From an uncultured Aquimarina sp. (GTDB lineage Bacteria > Bacteroidota > Bacteroidia > Flavobacteriales > Flavobacteriaceae), in assembly GCA_947500845.1 (NCBI GenBank), contig CANMTP010000005.1, positions 1-64,000 of the forward strand: 64,000 nucleotides of DNA, read 5' to 3'. Below the pieces are notes generated by a model. It made no database searches. It worked only from the letters and a program-made list of their open reading frames with translations, and was not told the DNA's origin. Below are positions 38,402-46,704 of the stretch, one piece after another. The position numbers and the translations under genes were made by a program. The stretch's first letter is position 1. Each line of letters opens with the position of its first letter.

Positions 38402-38638
38402 ATGCCTCTCTTCAAAAAGAATACCCCAAACTCTTTAATCAAATGTGATTACTTGTATAGGATCGTTGTTTCTAAACTTCCGGTCTTCAACAGAATTAAT
38501 TATTGTGAATCTTTATTATATAGAACAAAAAATGATTTGCATGATTCTACATGCTTAATTAAAAAAAGAAGACTTAAAAAACTACTACATGCCACAGAGA
38601 AAGAACTAAAGAGATTAAATAAAAGTCGCGTTGATTAG
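38402..38638 (+). CDS. Small basic hypothetical protein
   Basis: The gene encodes 78 residues rich in Lys and Arg (for example KKRRLKKLLHATEKELKRLN) and has no membrane segment. No family is recognised. Its stop overlaps the stop of the convergent LysR gene by 4 bases. Reality is moderately supported by frame, start and the hairpin ending just before it; it could also be spurious. Confidence 0.4.
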   Translation: MPLFKKNTPNSLIKCDYLYRIVVSKLPVFNRINYCESLLYRTKNDLHDSTCLIKKRRLKKLLHATEKELKRLNKSRVD

Positions 38639-39558
38639 TTTTGTTCGTAGCCTTCAAAGTTGTTTTTCATAATCGTTTCTTTTTCTACCTCTAGATATTC
38701 TAAAAATGCATTTGCAGCAAGAGAAAACTTTTTATTCTTTAACCAAATAAGATTCCAATTTGATTTTATAGGAAATCCTTTAACTGGGATAATCTGCAAA
38801 CGACCAGCACTCAATTCATTACGTATCCCAATCAATGGCATAATAGAGTATCCCAGTCCAGCAAGGACAGCTTGTTTTACAGCTTCGTTAGAAGTAAGCT
38901 CCATTTTCTTTCTCACGGGCAGACTATTCTTTTCGATAAACTTTTCCATAGTATGTCTGGTACCCGACCCAGGTTCGCGGTAAATTAATGGCAATTTTGT
39001 GAATATAGATTTATCATACATCTTCTTTTTAAACTTTTCCTTTGTATTGCCTACAAGATATAATTGATTTTCCATTAATTCGGTCTTTTCAATTTGTAAA
39101 TTGGTGGGCAACACAGATACTAGAGAAAAATCCACATTGTTTTTTTCAAGGCTTTGTATAACTTTGGCTTTATTGGTTACATCAAGGATTAAATCGATTC
39201 CCTCATGTTTTTTGATGAAATCAGATAAAAAATAGGGCATAACATATTTCCCTGTAGAAACTACAGAAATCTTCAGCACTCCAGACAATTGTCCCTGATA
39301 AGCCATGGTTTTATAGTTGATCTCCTTTACTTCTTCTAAAATCCTTTCTGCAGCAACAGCGATTTCCTTCCCAAAATCTGTGATATATAATTTTCTACCG
39401 ATTACCTCTGTTAGGGGAATTGGAAATTGATCCTGAAAATTTCTCAATTGTATCGATACTGCCGGTTGTGTGAGATGTAATTCTTCAGAAGCCTTCGTAA
39501 TGCTTTGTTTCTCTGCTATCTTTAAAAAGATCTGTAGTTGATGTAAAGTATAATGCAT
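38635..39558 (-). CDS. LysR-family transcriptional regulator
   Basis: The gene encodes 307 residues. The N-terminal winged helix is TLHQLQIFLKIAEKQSITKA then EELHLTQPAVSIQLRNFQ. The ligand-binding C-terminal part resembles CbbR/CysB-like proteins. It lies between sbtA and the divergent SPFH gene, so it could control either. An imperfect palindromic TGATTTACATAA element sits just upstream of its start, as is usual for autoregulating LysR proteins. Confidence 0.92.
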   Translation of the reverse strand: MHYTLHQLQIFLKIAEKQSITKASEELHLTQPAVSIQLRNFQDQFPIPLTEVIGRKLYITDFGKEIAVAAERILEEVKEINYKTMAYQGQLSGVLKISVVSTGKYVMPYFLSDFIKKHEGIDLILDVTNKAKVIQSLEKNNVDFSLVSVLPTNLQIEKTELMENQLYLVGNTKEKFKKKMYDKSIFTKLPLIYREPGSGTRHTMEKFIEKNSLPVRKKMELTSNEAVKQAVLAGLGYSIMPLIGIRNELSAGRLQIIPVKGFPIKSNWNLIWLKNKKFSLAANAFLEYLEVEKETIMKNNFEGYEQN

Positions 39559-39567
39559 AATATTTAT

Positions 39568-39579
39568 TTATGTAAATCA
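39568..39579 (-). promoter_or_regulatory. TGATTTACATAA motif in the LysR-SPFH intergenic region
   Basis: TGATTTACATAA on the minus strand, 10 bases upstream of the LysR start, matches TGATTTATATAA before the SbtA locus (36601-36612) at 11 of 12 positions. LysR regulators bind AT-rich sites near their own promoters. The match is suggestive but short. Confidence 0.35.
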
Positions 39580-39660
39580 TAATAAAGATAAATAAAAATA
39601 TATGAATATTCTTTAATAGATTTATAAAAAAAGTAATAGTTCAACTTAAATCGCACACAA

Positions 39661-40440
39661 ATGAAAACAAAAATTTTCTTATTAATTGGGGTACTTTTAT
39701 TATTCACAAACTGTGCTGTCATTAGACCAGGAGAAGCAGGTGTTAAACAAACACTCGGTAAGTTTTCGGATAAGGTCTCTACGCAGGGTACTATATTTTA
39801 TAACCCTTTTACGAGTAAGGTCATAAAAGAATCCACACAGACCAATAACATTAAGCTTATACTGAGTTTACCAAGTAAGGAAGGGTTAAGCGTGAACTCA
39901 GAAATTTCAATTTTATATCGCTTACAACTAGATAAAATTCCCTCTGTGCTAGAAAATTTAGGTCAAGGATATGAGTCAATCATCACTAGCGTTTTTAGAT
40001 CTGCGTCTTCAGACGTATGCGCACAATTTTTTGCCAAAGACATGCACTCAGGAATGCGGGCCAAAATAGAAGAAGAGATCAAAATGAAAATGAAAGAAAA
40101 CCTCGAAAAACAAGCAGATGGCATCGAGTTAATTGCAGTTTTAATGAAAAGTATTCAATTACCTAGGGGTCTGGCCAATTCTATAGAACGAAAATTACAG
40201 GCAGAACAAGATGCAATGCGAATGGAATTTGTTATCCAACAGGCAAGATTAGAGGCCGATAGGAAAATAATTGATGCAGAAGGAGAACGGGATGCTCAAA
40301 AAATATTAGCCGAAGGGTTAACCGAAGAGATCATCAAAATAAGAAGCATAGAGGCATTTAATAAATTATCAAAATCTCAAAATAGCAAAGTGATCATCAC
40401 CGATGGTAAAACCCCATTATTGATCGAAACCGATGAGTAA
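39661..40440 (+). CDS. SPFH/prohibitin-family lipoprotein
   Basis: The gene encodes 259 residues. The N-terminal signal ends in LFTNC with Cys18, a lipobox, then the SPFH/band-7 domain: RPGEAGVKQTLGKFSD, ILYRLQLDKIPSVLENLG and KSIQLPRGLANSIERKLQAE, ending in a coiled-coil region with AEGERDAQKILAEG. Most bacterial SPFH proteins are anchored by a transmembrane helix, so lipid anchoring is unusual. Such proteins scaffold membrane complexes. It diverges from LysR and precedes a small gene by 29 bases. Confidence 0.8.
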   Translation: MKTKIFLLIGVLLLFTNCAVIRPGEAGVKQTLGKFSDKVSTQGTIFYNPFTSKVIKESTQTNNIKLILSLPSKEGLSVNSEISILYRLQLDKIPSVLENLGQGYESIITSVFRSASSDVCAQFFAKDMHSGMRAKIEEEIKMKMKENLEKQADGIELIAVLMKSIQLPRGLANSIERKLQAEQDAMRMEFVIQQARLEADRKIIDAEGERDAQKILAEGLTEEIIKIRSIEAFNKLSKSQNSKVIITDGKTPLLIETDE

Positions 40441-40469
40441 ATACAAGTGTTAATCTAAAATTTTTAATT

Positions 40470-40706
40470 ATGGAATTATTAATAGAACAAGCCAAAAAAT
40501 TTCAAAGAAAGAAAATATCACACATGAGTACTAGCGATAGAGTTTCTGCTTCTAGAGAAGCTAAAGAGCTGGTTCTTAAAATCAATGAAATATACAAGAA
40601 AAATAAAGATCCCAAACTTATGGAAATTATGAAATCTATCACCATTAAAAAACGTAAAATTGAAAAGCGACTAAAGGGATTGATTAGCACCCTACAGCAT
40701 TTATGA
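40470..40706 (+). CDS. Small basic hypothetical protein after the SPFH gene
   Basis: The gene encodes 78 residues, helical and lysine-rich (KKFQRKKISHMSTSDRVSAS, then IKKRKIEKRLKGLISTLQ). It follows the SPFH gene by 29 bases and is probably in the same transcript. No family or motif is recognised. Confidence 0.5.
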   Translation: MELLIEQAKKFQRKKISHMSTSDRVSASREAKELVLKINEIYKKNKDPKLMEIMKSITIKKRKIEKRLKGLISTLQHL

Positions 40707-40924
40707 ATTTTATCAATTCAAATTAAACCATATGTAAAGATACTATTTTGACCAAAAGATGTAGACTTAGATACTGCGGTCAAAAAATTCTTTACTTGCG
40801 GATTTGCACTAAAAATAGTAGCTATCTTATACCATATAGAAACAGGAAAAGTAGCGTTTCTGGATTAGATAATTCAAATTTATTTAAAACTAGAAATTTA
40901 AAATAACAATAAAAAAACAAACGT

Positions 40925-41227
40925 ATGAAAACCATTTTCGAATACACCAATGTAACAGCAAGCGACCGATTAGAATCATTTACAATTAAAAAAATGAAAA
41001 AAATCTTTGATCAATATCCATTCGTGATACGTGGAGACGTATTCTTCAAAAAGGAAAACAAAAATAATGAAAAAGGTCATGTATGCGGGATACGACTAAG
41101 TGCGCCCGGACCACGTTTGTATGCTTCATCAGATGAAAAAAACTTCGAAAATGCTATAAGTAACACAATTGATGATTTAAAGGATCAACTTCAAAAACGG
41201 AAAATGAAACTCTATAAATCTGCATAA
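40925..41227 (+). CDS. HPF/RaiA-type ribosome-associated protein (short form)
   Basis: The gene encodes 100 residues. It has the compact fold of ribosome-hibernation-promoting factors: TVTASDRL-like start, DVFFKKENKNNEKGHVCGIR, SAPGPRLYASSDEKNFENAI and the helix ISNTIDDLKDQLQKRKMK. Short HPF binds 30S subunits and stabilises inactive ribosomes in slow growth. The long C-terminal dimerisation domain is absent. It lies in the SbtA/SPFH neighbourhood, about 220 bases after the preceding gene, and a large hairpin follows its stop. Confidence 0.85.
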   Translation: MKTIFEYTNVTASDRLESFTIKKMKKIFDQYPFVIRGDVFFKKENKNNEKGHVCGIRLSAPGPRLYASSDEKNFENAISNTIDDLKDQLQKRKMKLYKSA

Positions 41228-41588
41228 TATTTATAAAATCTTCAATAAAACCCTATTTACATGATATTCAATATCAGTTTTTATGTAAATAGGGTTGTGT
41301 ATATTAGAATGTTTTCAAAATAATGAGTTTTTAGTGCATTATTACATCTTCAATCATAAACCTATTTTATTTAAGGAATAGTTAATTGTTTTGTTAAAAC
41401 AAAAATAAACTTCTTATATTTAACTGCTATTATTCAAAAGCTAACATTTCGCATTTATAAAGTCATTGTTAAATGGCTTATGGCTTAACTTAAAAGTCAG
41501 AGAGTACCCGAATTTAATCATTGAGCCACACTATGTTTATTTTCAGACAGTTATTAGTACGGTAAAATGTTAAAAAAAACCATCTTAC
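41228..41588. other. Intergenic region between the HPF gene and the sugar-oxidation cluster
   Basis: These 361 bases hold the strong hairpin at 41249-41296 that closes the HPF transcript, followed by AT-rich DNA that should carry the promoter of the rightward cytochrome/GMC cluster. No credible gene was seen. I could not place a clear TAnnTTTG element. Confidence 0.55.
41249..41296. terminator. 14-bp perfect stem with nested hairpin after the HPF gene
   Basis: AACCCTATTTACAT (41249-41262) pairs with ATGTAAATAGGGTT (41283-41296). The loop contains a second palindrome, GATATTCAATATC. It begins 22 bases after the HPF stop. A T-run lies only on the minus side, so it may work as a bidirectional transcript end or mRNA-protecting hairpin. 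Confidence 0.6.
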
Positions 41589-42077
41589 ATGAAAACAATC
41601 TCTATTTGTTTAATCCTTATATGCTCTGTACTATTTAGTAATTGTACAGAACAAAAAAAATCAAACAATGAATCTATATCCATAGGTAAAAAGAAGGAAA
41701 AACCAATATCAACAAAAGAAGATCCTACAGTACCTGTAATGCTTGACAATAAAGGTATAGGCCCCATAACTTCAATTACTTTTGAAAGTGAGATTGATCA
41801 AAATCTGGCGAACAAAGGGGCTGAGTTATTTAAGTCTAAATGTACAGCGTGTCATAAGGTAAAACAAAGATTTATTGGACCACCCATGGTCGGGATTTAC
41901 GAAAAGCGAAGCCCAGAATGGGTGATGAATATGATCATGAACCCTACCGAGATGCTGGAGAAAGACCCTGTTGCTAAGACTTTGCTAAAAAAATACAATA
42001 ATACCATCATGATCAATCAAAATATACCTGAAGAAGAAGCGCGGGCAATGGTAGAATGGTTCAGAACCTTAGAATAA
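41589..42077 (+). CDS. Cytochrome c lipoprotein
   Basis: The gene encodes 162 residues. The lipobox SNC (Cys19) gives an anchored periplasmic protein. One haem-binding motif CTACH (85-89) is present with an axial Met candidate in GPPMVG just after. It precedes the GMC oxidoreductase by 30 bases, so it probably takes electrons from that enzyme into the respiratory chain, like the cytochrome subunit of gluconate/sugar dehydrogenases. Confidence 0.9.
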   Translation: MKTISICLILICSVLFSNCTEQKKSNNESISIGKKKEKPISTKEDPTVPVMLDNKGIGPITSITFESEIDQNLANKGAELFKSKCTACHKVKQRFIGPPMVGIYEKRSPEWVMNMIMNPTEMLEKDPVAKTLLKKYNNTIMINQNIPEEEARAMVEWFRTLE

Positions 42078-42107
42078 TAGAAATCACTCAAAAATCGATA
42101 AAAATAC

Positions 42108-43799
42108 ATGAAAAAAGAACCGCAATACGATGCTATAGTCGTAGGAACAGGAATAAGTGGTGGCTGGGCAGCCAAAGAACTTTGTGAAAAAGGGTTGAAA
42201 ACACTAGTTTTAGAACGTGGACGAATGATACGTCATATCGAAGACTACACAACTATGAATGATGATCCCTGGGATGCTGAGTTCAAAGGTCAACCTACCA
42301 GAGAAGAAGTGGCCGAACAAGAAAAACAACATCGTACCGGATATGTAACCGCCAAAGAACATCGCCACTTTTTTGTAAATGACCTGAAACACCCCTATAA
42401 TGAAACGAAACGTTTTGACTGGATTAGAGGATATCACGTTGGTGGAAGATCATTAATGTGGGGGCGTCAAAGTTATCGATTAAGTGATATCGATTTTGAA
42501 GCAAATAAAAAAGAAGGAATTGCAGTTGATTGGCCTATTCGTTATAAGGACATCGCCCCCTGGTACGATAAAGTCGAAGATTTTATTGGAGTGAGTGGTG
42601 AAAAATTAGAACTGGAACAACTACCCGACGGACAATTTCTACCACCCATGGAGCTTAATTGTGTAGAGGAGCATTTAAAATCAAATATTGCAAAAAATTA
42701 TGAAGATCGATTACTAACCATTGGAAGAACAGCACACATTACGGGTACAAAAACTTTCGAAGGCCGTATGAATTGCCAGTATCGAAATCGCTGTATGCGA
42801 GGCTGTCCTTTTGGTGCTTACTTTAGTAGTAACTCATCGACCTTGCCTGCTGCAGAACGAACGGGTAACATGACATTACGTCCCAACTCTATTGTTCATC
42901 AGGTAATTTATGATGATGAAACAGGCAAAGCTACTGGTGTAAAAGTAATTGATGCCGAAACCAAAGAAACGTTCGAGTTCACTGCTAAGGTTATTTTTCT
43001 ATGTGCATCTGCTATTGCCTCGGCAAGTATCCTAATGCAATCAAAATCCGACCGTTTTCCAAACGGAATGGGGAATGATAGCAATGAATTAGGTCATAAT
43101 ATCATGGATCATCATTTTAAAGCCGGTGCTATTGCCACTTTTGATGGTTTTGAAGATAAATATTATAAAGGACGAAGGCCTAATGGTTTATACATTCCCC
43201 GTTTCAGAAATATTGGTGGTGAAACCGATCAAAAAACGTTTAAACGAGGATATGGGTATCAAGGAGGAGCTTCTCGAAGCGACTGGAGAGAAACCATAGC
43301 AGAATTAGGGTATGGGGCAGCATTAAAAGAGAGTATTTTAAAACCCGGGAAATGGAGAATAGGACTAATGGGCTTTGGTGAATGTTTACCCTATCATGAA
43401 AACAAGATGACATTGGATTATGAGAAACTAGACGAGTGGGGACTGCCTACCATAACTTTTGATGCCGAGTTTAAGGAAAATGAACTCGCAATGCGCAAAG
43501 ATATGGTTACACAAGCAATGGAAATGCTTAAAAAATCTGGTTTTAAAGATATTGAACCCTGGGATGACATCGGCGCTCCTGGACTAGGTATTCATGAAAT
43601 GGGAACGGCACGAATGGGTAAAGATCCCAAAACATCTGTATTAAATGAAAACAATCAGATTCATGCAGTACCCAATGTTTATGTGACCGATGGTTCTTTT
43701 ATGACTTCTGCAAGTTGTGTAAATCCTTCTCTTACCTATATGGCATTTACTGCCAGAGCTGCAGAACATGCTGCCAAACAAATTCAAACAAACGCCTAA
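42108..43799 (+). CDS. GMC-family flavin oxidoreductase (membrane-bound sugar dehydrogenase-like)
   Basis: The gene encodes 563 residues. FAD-binding motif GTGISGG lies at 13-19 and the C-terminal GMC signature includes VTDGSFMTSASCVNPSLTYM. A Cys cluster (C223, C229, C233 in NCQYRNRCMRGCPFG) resembles the iron-sulfur-binding region of bacterial FAD-dependent glucose/fructose dehydrogenases. No signal peptide exists; the Tat-signal partner gene that follows would carry it out as a complex. Expected reaction: oxidation of a hydroxyl of a glycoside, for example to 3-keto sugar, with electrons passing to the cytochrome. Confidence 0.88.
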   Translation: MKKEPQYDAIVVGTGISGGWAAKELCEKGLKTLVLERGRMIRHIEDYTTMNDDPWDAEFKGQPTREEVAEQEKQHRTGYVTAKEHRHFFVNDLKHPYNETKRFDWIRGYHVGGRSLMWGRQSYRLSDIDFEANKKEGIAVDWPIRYKDIAPWYDKVEDFIGVSGEKLELEQLPDGQFLPPMELNCVEEHLKSNIAKNYEDRLLTIGRTAHITGTKTFEGRMNCQYRNRCMRGCPFGAYFSSNSSTLPAAERTGNMTLRPNSIVHQVIYDDETGKATGVKVIDAETKETFEFTAKVIFLCASAIASASILMQSKSDRFPNGMGNDSNELGHNIMDHHFKAGAIATFDGFEDKYYKGRRPNGLYIPRFRNIGGETDQKTFKRGYGYQGGASRSDWRETIAELGYGAALKESILKPGKWRIGLMGFGECLPYHENKMTLDYEKLDEWGLPTITFDAEFKENELAMRKDMVTQAMEMLKKSGFKDIEPWDDIGAPGLGIHEMGTARMGKDPKTSVLNENNQIHAVPNVYVTDGSFMTSASCVNPSLTYMAFTARAAEHAAKQIQTNA

Positions 43800-43809
43800 T
43801 TCTATACCT

Positions 43810-44448
43810 ATGATAAACAGACGACAAGCCCTAAAAAACATCGGATTATCAGTCGGATATATAGCTGCGACTCCAACGATTCTCAGCGTACTACAGAGTT
43901 GTACAAGTGATATAAAACTGAACTGGGTTCCGCAATTACTTTCAGAGGATGAAGCAAAAATATTAGACCAACTCGTGGATTTAATCATCCCAGAAACAGA
44001 TATTCCTGGTGCAAAATCTCTTAATGTTCCCATGTTTATAGATAAATATATGAATGAGGTTGCCAAAAAAGAAGAAGCAGGAATGTTCAAAAGATCAGCA
44101 GGTCTTGTTTTAGAAGAACTAGGTGTAAACGAAGACAGGCCGGTTAAAAAAATAAAGATCGAAGAATATGACACATTGTTATCAAAATATCTTAAATCCA
44201 CAAAAGAGCAACAAGAAACCTATACTAGAGAAATAGCGCAAATTAAAAGCCTGAAAGATTTCGAAAGTTTATCTAATGAAGTTAGTATTTTTTCATTTCT
44301 GAGTGCGGTAAGAGATTTATCTATTTGGGGATTTAAAACAAGTGAAGAAATCGGAGAAAATGTATTGGCCTATGCTCCCGTACCTGGTGAACAAATTGGA
44401 TGCGACTCTCTGGAAAAACTAACTGGCGGCAAAGCCTGGTCACTATAA
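43810..44448 (+). CDS. Gluconate 2-dehydrogenase subunit 3-like protein with Tat signal
   Basis: The gene encodes 212 residues from the ATG at 43810; a frame from 43768 would overlap the GMC gene and spoil the signal. The N-terminus MINRRQALKNIGLSVGYIAA has twin Arg (4-5), a Tat signal. The mature part carries DEAKILDQLVDLIIPETDIP, typical of the gluconate 2-dehydrogenase subunit 3 family. In known three-component dehydrogenases this small subunit escorts the signal-less flavoprotein across the membrane. It starts 10 bases after the GMC stop. Confidence 0.88.
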   Translation: MINRRQALKNIGLSVGYIAATPTILSVLQSCTSDIKLNWVPQLLSEDEAKILDQLVDLIIPETDIPGAKSLNVPMFIDKYMNEVAKKEEAGMFKRSAGLVLEELGVNEDRPVKKIKIEEYDTLLSKYLKSTKEQQETYTREIAQIKSLKDFESLSNEVSIFSFLSAVRDLSIWGFKTSEEIGENVLAYAPVPGEQIGCDSLEKLTGGKAWSL

Positions 44449-44464
44449 ACCTTTAATTCAAATC

Positions 44465-45457
44465 ATGCGAAAAATCATCATATCAGTTCTTATCATCGCT
44501 CTTTTCTTAAGTTCCTGTAAAAATAATACTACTGAAAAATCTGAAACTGAAACAGAAGAATCAACTGCTGAAAAAACCGAAAAAGAAACCAAGCCATTTT
44601 TCAAACTTTCACTAGCTCAGTGGTCGCTTCATCAAGCTATACTTTCTGGAGAAATGAACCCCATGGACTTTGCTCAAAAAGCCAAAGAACTTGGTTTTGA
44701 AGGTGTAGAGTATGTTAATCATCTCTATAAAAAAGAATTAGAAAAGGATCCAGATCCAAAAAAAGCTATGCAGGTACTTCTGGAGTCTTTAAAAGCAAAA
44801 AGTCAAGAGCACAACATTCAAAACCTAATTATTATGGTGGACGGCGAAGGTGATCTGGCTGTTACAGATGAAAAAAAACGAAATCAAGCAGTAGAAAATC
44901 ATAAAAAATGGGTTGATGCCGCTCAATTTTTAGGATGTCACTCGATACGTGTTAATCTCTTCGGTACAAATGATCAGAAACAATGGGTTGATGCATCGGT
45001 TGATGGTTTAAGTAAACTATCAGCATATGCTGCTCCTAAGAATGTAAATATTATAGTAGAAAATCATGGATATCTTTCTTCAAATGCTTCCTTATTAATA
45101 GCAGTTATGCAAAAGGTAAATCAACCAAATTGTGGTACACTACCTGATTTTGGAAATTTCTGTCTGGAAAGAGAAGGAGGTGCTCGTTGGGATGGAAAAT
45201 GTATTAAAGAATACCCAAAATATCAAGGTGTAGAAGAAATGATGCCTTATGCTAAAGCCGTAAGTGCAAAATCTTATGATTTTGACGTAGACGGAAATGA
45301 GACTACTATTGACTATAGAAAAATGCTGGAAATCATTAAAAAATCAGGGTATCATGGTTTTATTGGTGTAGAGTACGAAGGAAAACAACTCAATGAAATT
45401 GAAGGTATTAAAGCTACTCGTGATTTATTATTAAATGCAGCAAAACAACTTAACTAA
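44465..45457 (+). CDS. Lipoprotein of the sugar phosphate isomerase/epimerase (TIM-barrel) family
   Basis: The gene encodes 330 residues. Lipobox LSSC puts Cys18 at the mature end. The Xylose-isomerase-like TIM barrel shows FKLSLAQWSLHQAILSGEMN, AKELGFEGVEYVNHLYKKEL, VENHGYLSSNASLLIAVM and GFIGVEYEGKQLNEIEG. An exported isomerase-like barrel fits processing of 3-keto sugars in the periplasm, possibly the hydration or isomerisation after C-3 oxidation. The specific reaction is inferred from the neighbourhood. Confidence 0.82.
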   Translation: MRKIIISVLIIALFLSSCKNNTTEKSETETEESTAEKTEKETKPFFKLSLAQWSLHQAILSGEMNPMDFAQKAKELGFEGVEYVNHLYKKELEKDPDPKKAMQVLLESLKAKSQEHNIQNLIIMVDGEGDLAVTDEKKRNQAVENHKKWVDAAQFLGCHSIRVNLFGTNDQKQWVDASVDGLSKLSAYAAPKNVNIIVENHGYLSSNASLLIAVMQKVNQPNCGTLPDFGNFCLEREGGARWDGKCIKEYPKYQGVEEMMPYAKAVSAKSYDFDVDGNETTIDYRKMLEIIKKSGYHGFIGVEYEGKQLNEIEGIKATRDLLLNAAKQLN

Positions 45458-45470
45458 CCCATATCCTTTT

Positions 45471-46700
45471 ATGAAAACCACAACTCAGGTACAATTGTCT
45501 TTAATGATGTTTTTAGAATTTTTCATTTGGGGAGGTTGGTTTGTAACTTTGGGCATATATCTACCAAATACCTTAAAAACTACCGGGGGTGAAACTGCGA
45601 TGGCCTACTCTACCCAATCATGGGGAGCAATTATCGCACCTTTTATTATCGGACTCATAGCAGATCGTTTTTTTAATGCTGAACGAATATTAGGTATATT
45701 ACATCTCATCGGAGCATTTTTAATGTACCAAATGGCAAATGCTACCGACTTTCGGATATTCTATCCTTATGTATTAAGCTACATGATTGCTTATATGCCA
45801 ACATTAGCCTTAGTAAACTCTGTATCATTTAATCAAATGAATGACCCTGCTAAACAATTTTCATTTGTACGTGTATTTGGTACCATTGGCTGGATCGTAG
45901 CTGGTTTGGTGATAAGTTATGCTTTTCATTGGGATTCTGAAGCAGGAGTTGCCGGGGGAATGCTAAAAAATACATTTCTAATGACATCTGTAGCATCATT
46001 AGCACTTGGGGTATTTAGTTTTACATTACCTAAAACACCCCCAAAGGTCAGTAGAGATCAAAAGATTAGTATTTCTGATATTTTGGGGTTAGATGCATTA
46101 AAGCTTTTAAAGGATAGAAACTTTTTGTTCTTTTTCCTTGCTTCCATATTAATATGTATTCCCTTAGCTTTTTATTATCAACATGCAGGTCAATTTTTAG
46201 GTGAAATTGGAGTGTCAAATCCGGCCGCGAAGATGACTATTGGCCAAGCTTCTGAAGTGATTTTTATGTTGCTCCTCCCCTTTTTCTTTAAAAAGTTTGG
46301 TTTCAAAAAAACACTTTTGGTAGGTATGCTTGCCTGGACACTACGATATTTGCTATTTGCTTATGGAAATTCGGGCGAATTAGCTTTCATGCTGATTATC
46401 GGCATTGCATTGCATGGTATCTGTTATGATTTCTTTTTTGTATCAGGACAAATATATACCGATAGCAAAGCAGGAGAAAAATTTAAAAGTGCCGCACAAG
46501 GATTAATTACTTTAGCTACTTATGGACTAGGGATGTTAATCGGTTTTTATGTTGCCGGTAAAATAACAGATGCGAATTTGATTTCAGAAGGACAACATGA
46601 TTGGAATCATATTTGGATTTTTCCTGCAATTTTTGCAGCAGTAGTACTACTACTTTTTGCAATTTTCTTCAAAAATGAAAAAATAGAATATAAAAAATAA
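45471..46700 (+). CDS. MFS transporter, nucleoside-permease (NupG)-like
   Basis: The gene encodes 409 residues from the ATG at 45471, 13 bases after the lipoprotein stop; a start at 45435 would overlap it. About twelve membrane helices are seen. Motifs FIWGGWFVTLGIYLPNTL near the start, FVRVFGTIGWIVAGL and GLITLATYGLGMLIGFYVAG match the nucleoside:H+ symporter branch of MFS. Within this cluster it more likely imports a sugar derivative than nucleosides, a known pattern in Bacteroidetes sugar clusters. It lies 4 bases before the next gene. Confidence 0.85.
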   Translation: MKTTTQVQLSLMMFLEFFIWGGWFVTLGIYLPNTLKTTGGETAMAYSTQSWGAIIAPFIIGLIADRFFNAERILGILHLIGAFLMYQMANATDFRIFYPYVLSYMIAYMPTLALVNSVSFNQMNDPAKQFSFVRVFGTIGWIVAGLVISYAFHWDSEAGVAGGMLKNTFLMTSVASLALGVFSFTLPKTPPKVSRDQKISISDILGLDALKLLKDRNFLFFFLASILICIPLAFYYQHAGQFLGEIGVSNPAAKMTIGQASEVIFMLLLPFFFKKFGFKKTLLVGMLAWTLRYLLFAYGNSGELAFMLIIGIALHGICYDFFFVSGQIYTDSKAGEKFKSAAQGLITLATYGLGMLIGFYVAGKITDANLISEGQHDWNHIWIFPAIFAAVVLLLFAIFFKNEKIEYKK

Positions 46701-46704
46701 AAAT

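Noticed and set aside
40746..40785. TTTTGACC/GGTCAAAA inverted repeat after the 40470-40706 gene
   Set aside because: An 8-bp stem with a 24-base loop and no T-run is too weak to call.
43641..44201. 186-codon frame antisense to the GMC and small-subunit genes
   Set aside because: It overlaps two confident genes and shows no recognisable domain.
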